Positions 9,116-17,994 of a DNA stretch of 64,000 nt are shown here, piece by piece (position 1 is the first letter of the stretch; each line of letters begins with the position of its first letter). Below the pieces are notes generated by a model, which searched no databases, was not told where the DNA came from, and worked only from the letters and a program-made list of their open reading frames with translations. The DNA lies in the NCBI RefSeq assembly GCF_025950095.1, contig NZ_JAPDDR010000009.1, forward strand, positions 124,001 to 188,000, given 5' to 3'. Made by a program: the position numbers and the translations under genes. This DNA comes from Luteolibacter rhizosphaerae. Its GTDB lineage: Bacteria > Verrucomicrobiota > Verrucomicrobiia > Verrucomicrobiales > Akkermansiaceae.

Positions 9116-9901
9116 TCAAAGCAAGCCCTCCGCGCCGAGCTGGCTGCGGAGCGCCGCGATCATCTTGCTCTTGAATTGATCGGATAGCTGCTGATGCTTG
9201 TTCCCCTGCGCGATGTACTCGTTCGCTTGGGTGGGATTGGCCGCCGTCATGGCGTCGCGGTAACTCTGGAGCGCCTCCCTATGCTCCCGGAACATCCCGA
9301 GTTCATATCCGGCGATCTCCGTGCCATAGAGATCGCGCAGCCGGATGAATTCCTCGGCAACATCCTTGGGCACCCGGTATTTCTCGAAATTCTGTCGCAG
9401 CAGGGGTTTCTCGCCACGTTCGAGATAGGCCACCGCTTGATCGTAGGTCGCAAGCTCTTGCTCCATGATCTGGACGTAGCCGCGCCGTTGCAGGGCTTGA
9501 TCGGCAGACCAATTTTGCATCCCGGCGGCCTGTCCCCGGCTCGTATCAAAGGGGACGAAGAGCGTCTTCTCATACACCCATGTGTTGGCGATGGCATCGA
9601 TGACCTGCTTCGCCACGCCGCTGTGCTGGCGGGCCGAGCGATCAAGATGGGCCATACCCGCGCTGTAGGCAGGGCCGTTGACCGGGCCGGAACCGCTGAT
9701 GTTTTGAAGCAGCACCCGGTTGTGCTCATTGGCAGCACTACCAATGGCCTCGAAGGCGGCGACAATTTCCTGCTTGGATGCGGAAGTGATTTTCACCTCG
9801 TCCGCGATCGATCCCCGTTTCGACGAGCTCTTGAGAAGCTCGTCGCAGGAACATAACATCAATACCGTGGAGATAAGCGATAAAGCGCCGCGACCCTTCA
9901 T
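9116..9901 (-). CDS. Putative lipoprotein of unknown function
   Basis: 261 residues. The N-terminus MKGRGALSLISTVLMLCSC has a hydrophobic core ending in Cys with a lipobox-like LCSC, so lipid anchoring is likely. The remainder is mostly helical with several Gln/Glu-rich amphipathic stretches and no motif I recognise. It is convergent with the beta-helix gene, leaving only 27 bases that contain a small CCGGG-AAA-CCCGG hairpin. It is divergent from purC. Confidence 0.6.
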   Translation of the reverse strand: MKGRGALSLISTVLMLCSCDELLKSSSKRGSIADEVKITSASKQEIVAAFEAIGSAANEHNRVLLQNISGSGPVNGPAYSAGMAHLDRSARQHSGVAKQVIDAIANTWVYEKTLFVPFDTSRGQAAGMQNWSADQALQRRGYVQIMEQELATYDQAVAYLERGEKPLLRQNFEKYRVPKDVAEEFIRLRDLYGTEIAGYELGMFREHREALQSYRDAMTAANPTQANEYIAQGNKHQQLSDQFKSKMIAALRSQLGAEGLL

Positions 9902-10076
9902 GAAGCCACGTTAACGACCACCCTTGGACAGACCCAGAAAGAAGTTAGCGGAAATTGAACTTCCGACTTCCCGGAACGACCGGCCTCTCAGGAGCCCCAT
10001 CGCTGCCAGCCCCTCCCGGGTAGAGCGGGAGTTTTCGGCTGGTGACGAGAAATTATCCAATCCCCAGCGCGTCCGC

Positions 10077-10105
10077 TTGACCCCCGCGCCGGGCCTCCGT
10101 ACCTC
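10077..10105 (+). promoter_or_regulatory. Candidate purC promoter, leaderless layout
   Basis: TTGACC (10077-10082), 17-base spacer, TACCTC (10100-10105), then only six bases to the purC ATG. The mRNA would begin at or beside the start codon, which agrees with the lack of a Shine-Dalgarno sequence. Confidence 0.5.
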
Positions 10106-10111
10106 TCCGGA

Positions 10112-10825
10112 ATGGAACCGCTCTACGAGGGAAAGGCGAAGCGACTTTGGGCCACGGAAGACCCGAACGTGTTGCGCATGGAGTTCAAGAACGATGCCAC
10201 CGCCTTCAACGGCGAGAAGAAGGCGCAGTTCGAGGACAAGGGGCGGCTCAACAACGCGATCAGCACGCTGATCTACGGCTTCCTTGAGAAGGAAGGCGTG
10301 CCGACCCACTTCGTCCGCCAGATCGACGACACCAACGTGGAAGTCCACAAGGTCGATATCCTGATGGTTGAGGTGATCATCCGCAATCTCTCCGCCGGCA
10401 GCTTCTGCAAGCGCACCGGCATGGAAGAAGGCGTCCCCTTCTCCCAGCCGATCATCGAGTTCTGCATCAAGAGCGATGAACTCGGCGATCCCCTCATCAA
10501 CGACGACTACATCCGGGAGCTCAAGCTGGCGGCACCGGAAGAACTCGCCTTCCTCCGCGAATCCGCGCTCAAGGTGAACTCCATCCTCGGCAAGTTCTTC
10601 GCCGAATGCGGGCTCAAGCTCGTCGACTTCAAGCTGGAGTTCGGCCGCCTTGCCATCAATCCGAAGACCATCGTCCTCGCCGATGAAATCAGCCCGGACG
10701 GCTGCCGCCTCTGGGATCTCAAGACCGGCGAGAAGATGGACAAGGACCGCTTCCGCCGCGATCTCGGCGGGGTCATGGAAGCCTACGCCGAGGTGCTCGA
10801 GCGGGTGAAGCTGGCGGTGAAGTAA
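10112..10825 (+). CDS. purC: Phosphoribosylaminoimidazole-succinocarboxamide synthase
   Basis: 237 residues, matching bacterial SAICAR synthetases. It joins aspartate to CAIR with ATP in step eight of purine synthesis. The N-terminus MEPLYEGKAKRLW is the family signature of the ATP-binding lobe. FKNDATAFNGEKK, VEVIIRNLSAGSF and LVDFKLEFGR are further conserved blocks, and DEISPDGCRLWD is the conserved SAICAR synthetase signature near the C-terminus. The gene stands alone with its own promoter, is divergent from the lipoprotein gene and convergent with the gene at 10846. Confidence 0.97.
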   Translation: MEPLYEGKAKRLWATEDPNVLRMEFKNDATAFNGEKKAQFEDKGRLNNAISTLIYGFLEKEGVPTHFVRQIDDTNVEVHKVDILMVEVIIRNLSAGSFCKRTGMEEGVPFSQPIIEFCIKSDELGDPLINDDYIRELKLAAPEELAFLRESALKVNSILGKFFAECGLKLVDFKLEFGRLAINPKTIVLADEISPDGCRLWDLKTGEKMDKDRFRRDLGGVMEAYAEVLERVKLAVK

Positions 10826-10845
10826 GCCGCCAGCTCCGGATCGTC

Positions 10846-12405
10846 TCAGGGCCAGGCGAGATTGAAGTCCACGACCACCGCGGCGTGGTCGCTCGGCCAG
10901 GTATTGCCGCGCGCGCCGCTGATATCGTCACCATAGACGTAGCCGTTGCTCTGCACGCCATTGGTGAAGATCTCCGCACTCGCGGGAGTGACTGGCGCGC
11001 CCTTGTGGAAGACGAAGTCGATCCGGTCCTGCGGCTCGTTCGGGCTGCTGTAGAGCGGGGACCAAGTGATCGCCGGAGTCTGGGCCGGATTCGGGAACAA
11101 CTGACGGAACGAGTCGGTCATGCCCGCATTTGCCACCGCCACCGTGACCGGCCATTGCACCACCTTGCCGTAGTGCGCGGCGGAATTGGCCGCGGTCCAA
11201 TCGAGATGGGAGGGGCAATTGAGATCTCCGGTGAGGAAGACCGGCACGCTATCCGCGGAGGAAAGGTGGCTGGACATTCCGCTGAGCACGGCCGCGATCT
11301 GCTCGTCGCGCTGCGAGGCCAGTTCTTCCGCCAGCACGCTGGCGTTGGTGGACCCCGCTCGCTTCGCCTCGTATGGACCGTAGCGCAGGTAGTCCAGATG
11401 GGTATTGAAGATCACGACCTCGCGCAGGGGCTGGCTACAAAGCCGGATTCGGGCGCCCTTCGCAATTCCATTGCCCGCGGTGTAGGTGGCGGTGATCGGG
11501 TAGCGGCTTGCAATGCCGCTATCGCCCGAGCCGGTAGGGCTGTAGAACCAGCCTAGTTCGTTCGCGATGGTCTGCACGCAGTAGCCACCCGAACCCACCG
11601 TTTCCTGAGTGCCGATGATATCCACATCCGCCTCGATGATCGAGCGGAGTCCTTTGGTCATGCCCTGATCTACCTGGCCCCAGCCGTGCCAGAGATTGTA
11701 AGACATCACGCGGACGCTGGAGATTTGCTCCTGGCCCGATTGGAACACCGGAATCGTCATCGTGACATCCCGGTTATTGCCTAACAGATCGGTCGCCCGC
11801 AGCACGAAGGAAGCCTGCCCTGCGTCGGATCCGGCCGGCGTACCGGAAATCGCTCCCGAGGCCCCGACTTGGAGCCATGCCGGGCCGGAGATCTTCGAGA
11901 ACGAAAGCACATCCCCGAGATCCGGATCGTAAGCGTAGGCATGGACCTTGCCGCTGTAGGCTTGGCCCGCGACGGCATGACGCTGGATGAAGGATGGCAC
12001 CACCCATTGCGGTCGTCCCGGTCCACCCGCAGGGGTCACGCTGAATTGCGCTGGTCCGGCGATCTTGGAGTATCCGTTGTCAGCCAGGAACCAGACCTTG
12101 TAGTTGCCCGGTGCCAGCGTGGGATTGGCGAAGGTGATGCTGCCACTCTTGAGGTTACCGCCCGCCGTCTGGGTCCCGTTCGTGTAACGCCAGTCGAGGT
12201 AGGTTCCGGTGGAAGGATTCGTGATGCTCGCCGGAAAGATCCCGATCCAGTCGTCATCGTTCCCCGGCCCGCCGTTGAAGGTCGCGGTGATCGGGCTTCC
12301 CGCGGGATAGGAGCTTGAGTTGAGAGTGATGGACTTCGGCGCGGCATGGAGCGCCGCACAACAAAAGACGGCAATAAGGCTGCCGGAGATTTGGGTTTTC
12401 ATCAT
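10846..12405 (-). CDS. Secreted endonuclease/exonuclease/phosphatase-fold protein
   Basis: 519 residues from ATG 12405; the next codon is also ATG. A signal peptide ends near ALHA. Two beta-sandwich parts follow, the second resembling a putative-Ig cadherin-like repeat (FSKISGPAWL, AISGTPAG). The C-terminal 280 residues are an EEP domain: MSYNLWHG, the metal-binding Glu in IGTQET, the TGDLNCPSH motif and the final SDHAAVVVDF. EEP enzymes cleave phosphodiesters in DNA, sphingolipids or inositol phosphates. Export plus the adhesion-like modules suggest an extracellular nuclease or phosphodiesterase. An upstream ATG at 12450 is possible but would put 15 polar residues before the signal peptide. 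Confidence 0.8.
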   Translation of the reverse strand: MMKTQISGSLIAVFCCAALHAAPKSITLNSSSYPAGSPITATFNGGPGNDDDWIGIFPASITNPSTGTYLDWRYTNGTQTAGGNLKSGSITFANPTLAPGNYKVWFLADNGYSKIAGPAQFSVTPAGGPGRPQWVVPSFIQRHAVAGQAYSGKVHAYAYDPDLGDVLSFSKISGPAWLQVGASGAISGTPAGSDAGQASFVLRATDLLGNNRDVTMTIPVFQSGQEQISSVRVMSYNLWHGWGQVDQGMTKGLRSIIEADVDIIGTQETVGSGGYCVQTIANELGWFYSPTGSGDSGIASRYPITATYTAGNGIAKGARIRLCSQPLREVVIFNTHLDYLRYGPYEAKRAGSTNASVLAEELASQRDEQIAAVLSGMSSHLSSADSVPVFLTGDLNCPSHLDWTAANSAAHYGKVVQWPVTVAVANAGMTDSFRQLFPNPAQTPAITWSPLYSSPNEPQDRIDFVFHKGAPVTPASAEIFTNGVQSNGYVYGDDISGARGNTWPSDHAAVVVDFNLAWP

Positions 12406-12487
12406 GGCATCCCATCGTTCGGCGGTTCCGGAAAGTGATTCAAGGGGCACAATCGCCGGAGGATGGGGCAGAATCGCCGGACAGGAA

Positions 12488-12515
12488 GAGAGGCGACCGA
12501 CACCCGCCGCCTCTC
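12488..12515. terminator. Hairpin after the SPFH gene
   Basis: Eight-base-pair stem GAGAGGCG / CGCCTCTC with a 12-base loop just downstream of the minus-strand SPFH stop. It lacks a clear T-run, so termination is only suggested. Confidence 0.4.
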
Positions 12516-12531
12516 CTCCATCGGGTAGACC

Positions 12532-14583
12532 TCACGCCGCTTTGGAAGGATCGATCGGCACCGTCTCGACCTCCGTGGTGTCCTTCAGATTGTCCCAAGC
12601 GGTCAGCAATCCCATCATGGCCTGAAAAACTCCGGCTTGGGCGGCATCGCGCCCCTCCCCGCCGAGCATCACGAGCTTCTCCGGGACCAGCGGTTGCTGG
12701 CTGTGGGCCAACTCACTGGCCACGAGGTTCAGCGCATAGAGACGGTTATCACCGTAGGCCGCCACCTTCTGGCGGCTGACCTCGGCTTCCGCCTCACCCA
12801 CCCGGGCGATCTTCCCGGCCTCGGCCTCCGCGATCTGGCGGATGCGCGCGGCTTCACCCTGGCCCACGAGCTCGGCCACGCGGGCTTGGCCCTCCGCCAT
12901 GGCGATCTCGCGCTTGGCGAGGCGCTCGGCTTCCGCGAGTTGGGCCGAGCCACGGTTCGCCGCGACTTGAATCTCGATCTGGGTTTCGGTCAGGTGGGTC
13001 TGGCGCGCGGCTTCTGCTTGAGCTTGATTCAGCTCCTTCAGACGGGCGGCAGCTTCCTGCTGCTTGGCGAAGGTTTCCTTCTGTTCCTCGGCCAAACGAC
13101 GCTGGCGCAGTTGATCGAAGAGGGCGTCGATGGGGTCTTCCCCATCCCTGCGATGAACGCTCTCCGGTCGGCCGATCAGCACGGCCACGCAGTTGATGTC
13201 GTAGCCCTCGAAGCGGCGGCCGAGTTCCTCGGTAGCGAGGCGCTGGATCTCCTCGCGCTGGGTCAGCAGGTCGAGCATATTACTGCTCTGGGCCACATCC
13301 CGGAAGTAAGCGGTAAGGATCGGGTCGAGGGTTTGGCTGATCAGGCGGTTCACATCGCCGAAGCGCTGCACCACGCGCGGTGCCTTCTGGTAATCGATGT
13401 GCAGCACCAGGCTGAGCGGCAGCAGGGGCTCGTAGCCGTCCGCGGTGATGATCGGGATGCTCGCGAGGTTCTCGTCATACTTGTGGGTCTCCGTCTGCCC
13501 GCTGATCCAGCGAAGTACGAAGTTCACCGTAGGCACCAGCTCGACCTTCAGGGCATAGGGATTGAGCGCATACTTGCCAGGGGTGAGGGCTTGCTTCCAT
13601 ACCCCGCGGCGACCGCTTTCCACTTGTTCGCCGTAGCGGAAATTCGCGCCGGTCACGTCCGTCCCATCGCCCCCGAAATAGCCGATCACCACGCCCACGT
13701 AGCCGATTGGGATCAGGGTCTTCGGCTTGAGTTCCACCGTGGCAAACCAGCGGTTGATGAAATAGGTGCCGTCCGTCAGCACCTGGAGCTGCTTGCCGCG
13801 ACGACCACCAAGCTTCAGGAAAACCTCGGGATCCTGAAAGTAATTGTGGCCGGAGCCGCCTTGGCCATCGCGGACCTCGGGAGCAATCACATCACCCGCT
13901 TCAAGTGAGGGGCCATCGTGAATCGTGACCACGCCGACGTTGTCGGACTCGGCCAGACCATTCGGCTTCGGCGGTTCGTTCTGCTTGCCTTTCGGATCGC
14001 CCACGATCACGGGCGTGAAGCCGTTCTGGTTCTGAAGCTCCTCGCGCCAGAACTGGGCCATGCGGCTCTCCTCGGTGGAGATCGGGCCGGTGTGCACGCC
14101 GGTTTCGGTGATTACCATGAACACGGCCGTATTGATGGCATAGACACCCTCGCGCAGGATGCCCCGCTGGCGACCGCGTTGGCCTCCGTGTTCAAGGAAT
14201 CCGACCGCGTCCTGGAAGCCGTTGCAATCGACGATGTGCCCCAGCGTCTGAATCGGCAACAAGGGCTGTCCATCACGGGCATAGACGTAGCCGATACGGC
14301 CTTCCGCCACCGTTACCAGAGGCACCTTGTGGATATTGAACTTCCAGAAGGGATAGCCAAAGTAGAGGCCACCTCGCAGCACCTTGGCCTGATAACCGGC
14401 CTCGCCATTCAAGGCGATGATCCGGCCCTCCGTCAGCGAACCGCTGGCGGACCACAGCTTTTCGATGATCCCCACCCGGCGGTGCGGTATGTAGCGCACG
14501 CCCAGGAAGAGATAGACCCCGATCGCGATGACCAGAATACCGGCCACGACGATCCCCACGCTGAACAGGATGTCAGCAATCAT
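12532..14583 (-). CDS. SPFH/band 7 (flotillin-like) membrane protein
   Basis: 683 residues starting at ATG 14583, which is fixed by a strong AAGGAG ribosome-binding site. One N-terminal membrane helix (MIADILFSVGIVVAGILV and on) is followed by a long SPFH/prohibitin-homology region. From about residue 480 comes an Ala/Glu/Gln-rich coiled coil with flotillin-style repeats (AEAERLAKREIAMAEGQAR). Flotillins form membrane scaffolds that organise lipid domains and envelope enzymes. At nearly 700 residues it is larger than typical bacterial flotillins, with extra beta-rich sequence between the helix and the coiled coil. The 430-base leader carries an apparent c-di-AMP riboswitch, so expression probably follows cell-wall or osmotic state. 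Confidence 0.85.
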   Translation of the reverse strand: MIADILFSVGIVVAGILVIAIGVYLFLGVRYIPHRRVGIIEKLWSASGSLTEGRIIALNGEAGYQAKVLRGGLYFGYPFWKFNIHKVPLVTVAEGRIGYVYARDGQPLLPIQTLGHIVDCNGFQDAVGFLEHGGQRGRQRGILREGVYAINTAVFMVITETGVHTGPISTEESRMAQFWREELQNQNGFTPVIVGDPKGKQNEPPKPNGLAESDNVGVVTIHDGPSLEAGDVIAPEVRDGQGGSGHNYFQDPEVFLKLGGRRGKQLQVLTDGTYFINRWFATVELKPKTLIPIGYVGVVIGYFGGDGTDVTGANFRYGEQVESGRRGVWKQALTPGKYALNPYALKVELVPTVNFVLRWISGQTETHKYDENLASIPIITADGYEPLLPLSLVLHIDYQKAPRVVQRFGDVNRLISQTLDPILTAYFRDVAQSSNMLDLLTQREEIQRLATEELGRRFEGYDINCVAVLIGRPESVHRRDGEDPIDALFDQLRQRRLAEEQKETFAKQQEAAARLKELNQAQAEAARQTHLTETQIEIQVAANRGSAQLAEAERLAKREIAMAEGQARVAELVGQGEAARIRQIAEAEAGKIARVGEAEAEVSRQKVAAYGDNRLYALNLVASELAHSQQPLVPEKLVMLGGEGRDAAQAGVFQAMMGLLTAWDNLKDTTEVETVPIDPSKAA

Positions 14584-14609
14584 GTTGTTCTCCTTTTCTT
14601 TCTTTCGAA

Positions 14610-14646
14610 GCCGGTCCCGCCCGCCTGCGGGAAGGCGGGGGCCGGC
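14610..14646 (-). promoter_or_regulatory. GC-rich hairpin, possible riboswitch expression platform
   Basis: Outer GCCGG/CCGGC arms enclose CCCGCC/GGCGGG arms. It sits between the aptamer and the AAGGAG site, about 27 bases before the SPFH start codon. A second hairpin, CGAAGC/GCTTCG, lies at 14664-14682. Either could be the switching element, but neither has a T-run. Confidence 0.4.
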
Positions 14647-14732
14647 GATTTTTCTGGAACTGGCGAAGCGGCGGCGGCTTCGGCCTGTCCCTTGTTTCTG
14701 GAGAGACAAGCGAACGATCCGCGCCCCGCGGT

Positions 14733-14905
14733 GATGCCTACGAGGTTAGCTGTCGGGCTGGAGCCACCACGTGCTCCCGGTGCCGCAGGCACCGTATGCC
14801 CCGAAGACCGGACCACAGGCCACGGGCCTGCAAATCACGGTCGGGATTGGTTCCCCCGTTGCTCCGGACAACGCGTCCGGTGCACTCGGCTGACGGTTTC
14901 GTTCT
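14733..14905 (-). promoter_or_regulatory. ydaO/yuaA-type c-di-AMP riboswitch
   Basis: Read on the minus strand, this leader contains the two hallmark pieces of the ydaO/yuaA riboswitch in the right order: GGGGGAACC (14857-14849) and, near the 3' end, GACAGCTAACCTCGTAGGC (14754-14736). Between and around them are stems expected of a multi-helix aptamer: CCGGAC/GTCCGG at 14864-14880 and CGGTGCC/GGCACCG at 14778-14794. The 5' GCCGAG near 14886-14891 can pair in part with the 3' CTCGTAGGC. The class binds cyclic di-AMP and commonly turns genes off. The gene it serves is the SPFH protein. Confidence 0.82.
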
Positions 14906-14915
14906 CAAAGAACTT

Positions 14916-14940
14916 GGCGGCATGTTAGGGGCATGCCGCC
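14916..14940. other. Perfect hairpin upstream of the riboswitch
   Basis: GGCGGCATG (14916-14924) and CATGCCGCC (14932-14940) form a nine-base-pair stem with a seven-base loop. It lies between the stop of osmC and the aptamer, both on the minus strand. It may end the sigma-kinase-osmC transcript, although no T-run follows, or belong to the 5' end of the leader. Confidence 0.4.
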
Positions 14941-15014
14941 GCGAGGACAACGGGCTGGTTTATAACAGCCCCTGCACAGTGTAGTATTCCTTCGAGCCGT
15001 TAAGCGGCACGCGG

Positions 15015-15422
15015 CTATTGCCAGTGCCAACGGATCTCCTGGATCACATCCGGATGCAGGCTCTGGTGCACCGGGCAACCGTTACCGGTCGCCTCTAACA
15101 TCTTGCGCTCGGGATGATCACCGGAGAGCGGCATGTGGATATCCACCTCCAGCTTCGAGATGCGCCGTGGCGTATCGGTGGACATGTGCTTCTTCACATC
15201 CACCTTCATGCCTTCCAGATCGATCTCCTTCCGCTTCGAGACAATGCCCATGACGGTGGCCATGCAGACCCCCAGTGCGGTGGCGACCAGATCGGTCGGC
15301 GAGAACGATTCGCCGCGGCCGTTGTTGTCCACCGGGGCATCGGTTTCGAGCACGGTTCCGGAGGGCCCGTGGACCGCCTGGCAGTGGAGGTCCCCTTGGT
15401 AATCGATCTTGATCTCAACCAT
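15015..15422 (-). CDS. OsmC family peroxiredoxin-like protein
   Basis: 135 residues, the normal OsmC length. The family reduces organic hydroperoxides with two cysteines, here C53 (ALGVCMATVMG) and C116 (GNGCPVHQSL), in the usual positions. FSPTDLVATAL is another conserved block. The start overlaps the end of the kinase gene by eight bases, so it is probably co-transcribed with the sigma factor and kinase and may be an output of that stress module. Confidence 0.9.
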   Translation of the reverse strand: MVEIKIDYQGDLHCQAVHGPSGTVLETDAPVDNNGRGESFSPTDLVATALGVCMATVMGIVSKRKEIDLEGMKVDVKKHMSTDTPRRISKLEVDIHMPLSGDHPERKMLEATGNGCPVHQSLHPDVIQEIRWHWQ

Positions 15423-17994
15423 CTTCGTCTATCGCGGATTCAGCAGGACCGGTGTCTTCTTTCGGCGGAACCTTGGCAAGCACGATGCGGAAGCCGCAGG
15501 CATCGTCCGGCAAATCCGGAGTGAGCGTGTAGCGGAAGCCCGTGTAAAGATCCTGCTGGCGCCAACTCTTCCAACTACCGCCACGCATGACGCCGAAGCC
15601 GTTGTTCGGAATGTAATCCTCCTGCACCCACTCCAGCACGTTGCCGGAGATATCGTAGAGACCGATGGCGTTCGGCGGGAAGGAGCCAACGGGGGAAGTC
15701 GTAGCGAAGCCATCGCTGTAGCCGAAGATCACGCGCTCCGGACTCATGCCGGGATTGGTCGCCGCCTCAGAGCCTGCGAAGTTGCCGAGGTTCGCCCCGT
15801 TCGCGATCGGCGGCCATGCGACACCCCACGGGAAGATCTGTAGCATCTGCTGTTCGCGGCGATCGGGGGTCGAGACCTTCAGCTCGCTCTTCAAGCCGGC
15901 CATGAAGCTCCACTCGTAGTCGGTCGGCAGGCGATATTCGTGGGCATCGGTAAGCCGCTCCTGTTCCCGTTCGACCTTGGTAAGCCAAGCGCAGAACTCC
16001 ATCGCATCGCTGCGCTTCACATGGACCACCGGATGATCTCCCGGCTTCTCTACCTGATAGATTTCGGGATGGGCGGCCCGCAGGAAAGCGCTGAAGTCCT
16101 TCACCCGCGTCTCCCAGATGCAGGCCTGCAAATCGCCGGGCATCACCGGCACGAAGCTCATCTCCAGACTGTTGGTCCACGGCCGGTCCATGACCACGCT
16201 GTGATTGAGCTCGAGCTTGAAGAACAGGTCGCGAGTCTCGTTCGGCTTGAGCGTGAGTTTCTGGACGCTCCGCTTGTAGCCTTCCATCCAGACGCTGACT
16301 TCCATCTCCCCGGGCTTGATCCCGCTGAGCTCCACCATGCCGCTGACCTCGCTCCGTCGGACTTCGACATCGCCTACCTTCACGATCACTTCGGCACCGG
16401 AAGGTTCGGCCCGCACGCTCAGGGTGCCGAAGGGTATCTTGCTGACATAGGGCCGGAAGGGCTTGAGTCCTTCATTCCGGGCCTTCTCGCTGATCCCCTC
16501 CGCTTGGAAGCCTTCGACCATGTGCGGCTCCGCCTGGTGATCTTCGGAGAGATAGCCCTGCTTGATCCCCTCCGTGGCCAGCCAGAAGCAAAACTCCCGC
16601 GCATCGCCATGACTTGTTAGAGCGACTTTGCGCTTCGTATCGCCTTCCGTGATCTCGACGAACTCCGCGTAGGCATCCGGCTTGCCCTCGGCGAAGCGGC
16701 GCCATTCCGTTTCGCCCACGGGTCTCACTGCTTCGTGGCCCTCATTCAAGGGCATGTAGCGCTGGCCGAGTTGGTCGGTCCAGGGCTCGTTGATCGCTGG
16801 CGGTGCGTAGACTTTCAGCTCGGGGCTCAGGAACAAGGTCCCACCCGCTGCGGACTCCGGCACCACCATGTCGATCGGACAGGGTTCGTAGCCGAGCATC
16901 TTCAGGCTGAAGCGAATGCGCTCTCCGACGTGGGACTCGATCAACTCGGTGGGCGTGGAGCCGATCGTCTCGCCGGTCGACTCGTCGATCACGGTCGCAC
17001 CAGCCGGGGTGCTGCTCACTTTGATCTTCACCGGCTGCAGTTCCGGCTTATCGGGAAGGCGCGGGGGCAGCAGGGTCTGGAGATGATCCCAGCCGCCATA
17101 GATTACCACCGCGGCACAAAGCACCAGGGCCATGAAGGCACCGACAGGACGGCGGCGGCGACGACGCTTCCCTTCCTGGAGGCGGCGCAGGGCTTCAGCG
17201 AGATCTCCTGCCGTCGAAAGACGGCGTTTCGAGAGATGGGGTTCGCAGGTATCGCAGATGATCTGGTTGAGCGCGAGCCAGCGCTTGCGCTCCGAACCGG
17301 GAGGCAATTCATCGGGCAGTTCCGGAAACTCCATCCGGTCCTTGCCGGTGGCGATCTCGTAGAGGACCTTGCCGAGGCTGTAGACATCCGCCTGCGCGGA
17401 GCCCGGACCCTCCGGCGGCACGAAGCCTTCCGTGCCCACAAAGGTTCTCTGCCCGCGTGCTGCCACCAAGCCGATGTCCGCGAGCTTCGCCCGACCGGCG
17501 ACGAAGATCACGTTCGCCGGCTTCACGTCGCGGTGAGCCAGACCGTTGTCGTGAAGGTGCCGCAACGCCTCGGCGAGACGCACGCCCACGTCGATGACGA
17601 AGCCGGTATCGAGCTTGCTACCGGGAGTACGCTTGGTGTCGCTGCGCAGGGTCCGTGCCTCGTACTCCACCGGGTTGATGTCGCGACCGGCGATCACGTC
17701 GTCGCCGAGCTCCATCACATAATAATAGAAAGCCTTCCCGTCCGGGCTGCGCCCGACATGGAGGATGTTCACGAGCCCCGGGTGATCCCGCGAGATCGGC
17801 TCGAACTTCAGGATCCCCTCGAACTCCCGCTCGAAACTGCGCTCGTCCTCGAAATCGTCGCGCCACAGCACCTTCACGGCGCGGAGCGCGCCCGTCACGC
17901 CGCGGGCAAGCCACACCTCGCCGTACGCACCACCACCGATTTTCCGCAGAACCTCGTGGTCGGGGATGATCGGATCGGGGCGAGCTCTATTCAT
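15415..17994 (-). CDS. Ser/Thr protein kinase with PEGA and SUMF1-like domains
   Basis: 859 residues. Residues ~14-270 form a Hanks-type kinase: glycine loop IGGGAYGEVWLAR, lysine in AVKVLWRDDF, catalytic HRDVKPANV near 150-158. The metal loop reads DIG instead of DFG near 172. One membrane helix follows near 285-305. The outer part has two PEGA-like modules (SSTPAGATV, AEPSGAEVIV) interleaved with two sections of a formylglycine-generating-enzyme-type fold. The second ends in the typical GNVLEWVQED, MRGGSW and GFRIVLAK. The SUMF1-like part is probably a ligand-binding domain rather than a sulfatase activator. It overlaps the sigma gene (8 bases) and osmC (8 bases). Confidence 0.88.
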   Translation of the reverse strand: MNRARPDPIIPDHEVLRKIGGGAYGEVWLARGVTGALRAVKVLWRDDFEDERSFEREFEGILKFEPISRDHPGLVNILHVGRSPDGKAFYYYVMELGDDVIAGRDINPVEYEARTLRSDTKRTPGSKLDTGFVIDVGVRLAEALRHLHDNGLAHRDVKPANVIFVAGRAKLADIGLVAARGQRTFVGTEGFVPPEGPGSAQADVYSLGKVLYEIATGKDRMEFPELPDELPPGSERKRWLALNQIICDTCEPHLSKRRLSTAGDLAEALRRLQEGKRRRRRRPVGAFMALVLCAAVVIYGGWDHLQTLLPPRLPDKPELQPVKIKVSSTPAGATVIDESTGETIGSTPTELIESHVGERIRFSLKMLGYEPCPIDMVVPESAAGGTLFLSPELKVYAPPAINEPWTDQLGQRYMPLNEGHEAVRPVGETEWRRFAEGKPDAYAEFVEITEGDTKRKVALTSHGDAREFCFWLATEGIKQGYLSEDHQAEPHMVEGFQAEGISEKARNEGLKPFRPYVSKIPFGTLSVRAEPSGAEVIVKVGDVEVRRSEVSGMVELSGIKPGEMEVSVWMEGYKRSVQKLTLKPNETRDLFFKLELNHSVVMDRPWTNSLEMSFVPVMPGDLQACIWETRVKDFSAFLRAAHPEIYQVEKPGDHPVVHVKRSDAMEFCAWLTKVEREQERLTDAHEYRLPTDYEWSFMAGLKSELKVSTPDRREQQMLQIFPWGVAWPPIANGANLGNFAGSEAATNPGMSPERVIFGYSDGFATTSPVGSFPPNAIGLYDISGNVLEWVQEDYIPNNGFGVMRGGSWKSWRQQDLYTGFRYTLTPDLPDDACGFRIVLAKVPPKEDTGPAESAIDEDG

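Noticed and set aside
12637..13908. A 423-codon open frame on the plus strand inside the SPFH gene
   Set aside because: Shadow of the SPFH coding sequence, with no start signal and no family features.
14584..15014. RNase P or tmRNA in the long leader of the SPFH gene
   Set aside because: The conserved blocks of those RNAs are absent, while both hallmark blocks of the ydaO/yuaA riboswitch are present.
15415..17994. Kinase SUMF1-like domain as the activator of the sulfatase at 27542
   Set aside because: The domain is outside the membrane in a kinase and such domains in signalling proteins usually lack the formylglycine-generating cysteines; I see no support for enzyme activity.
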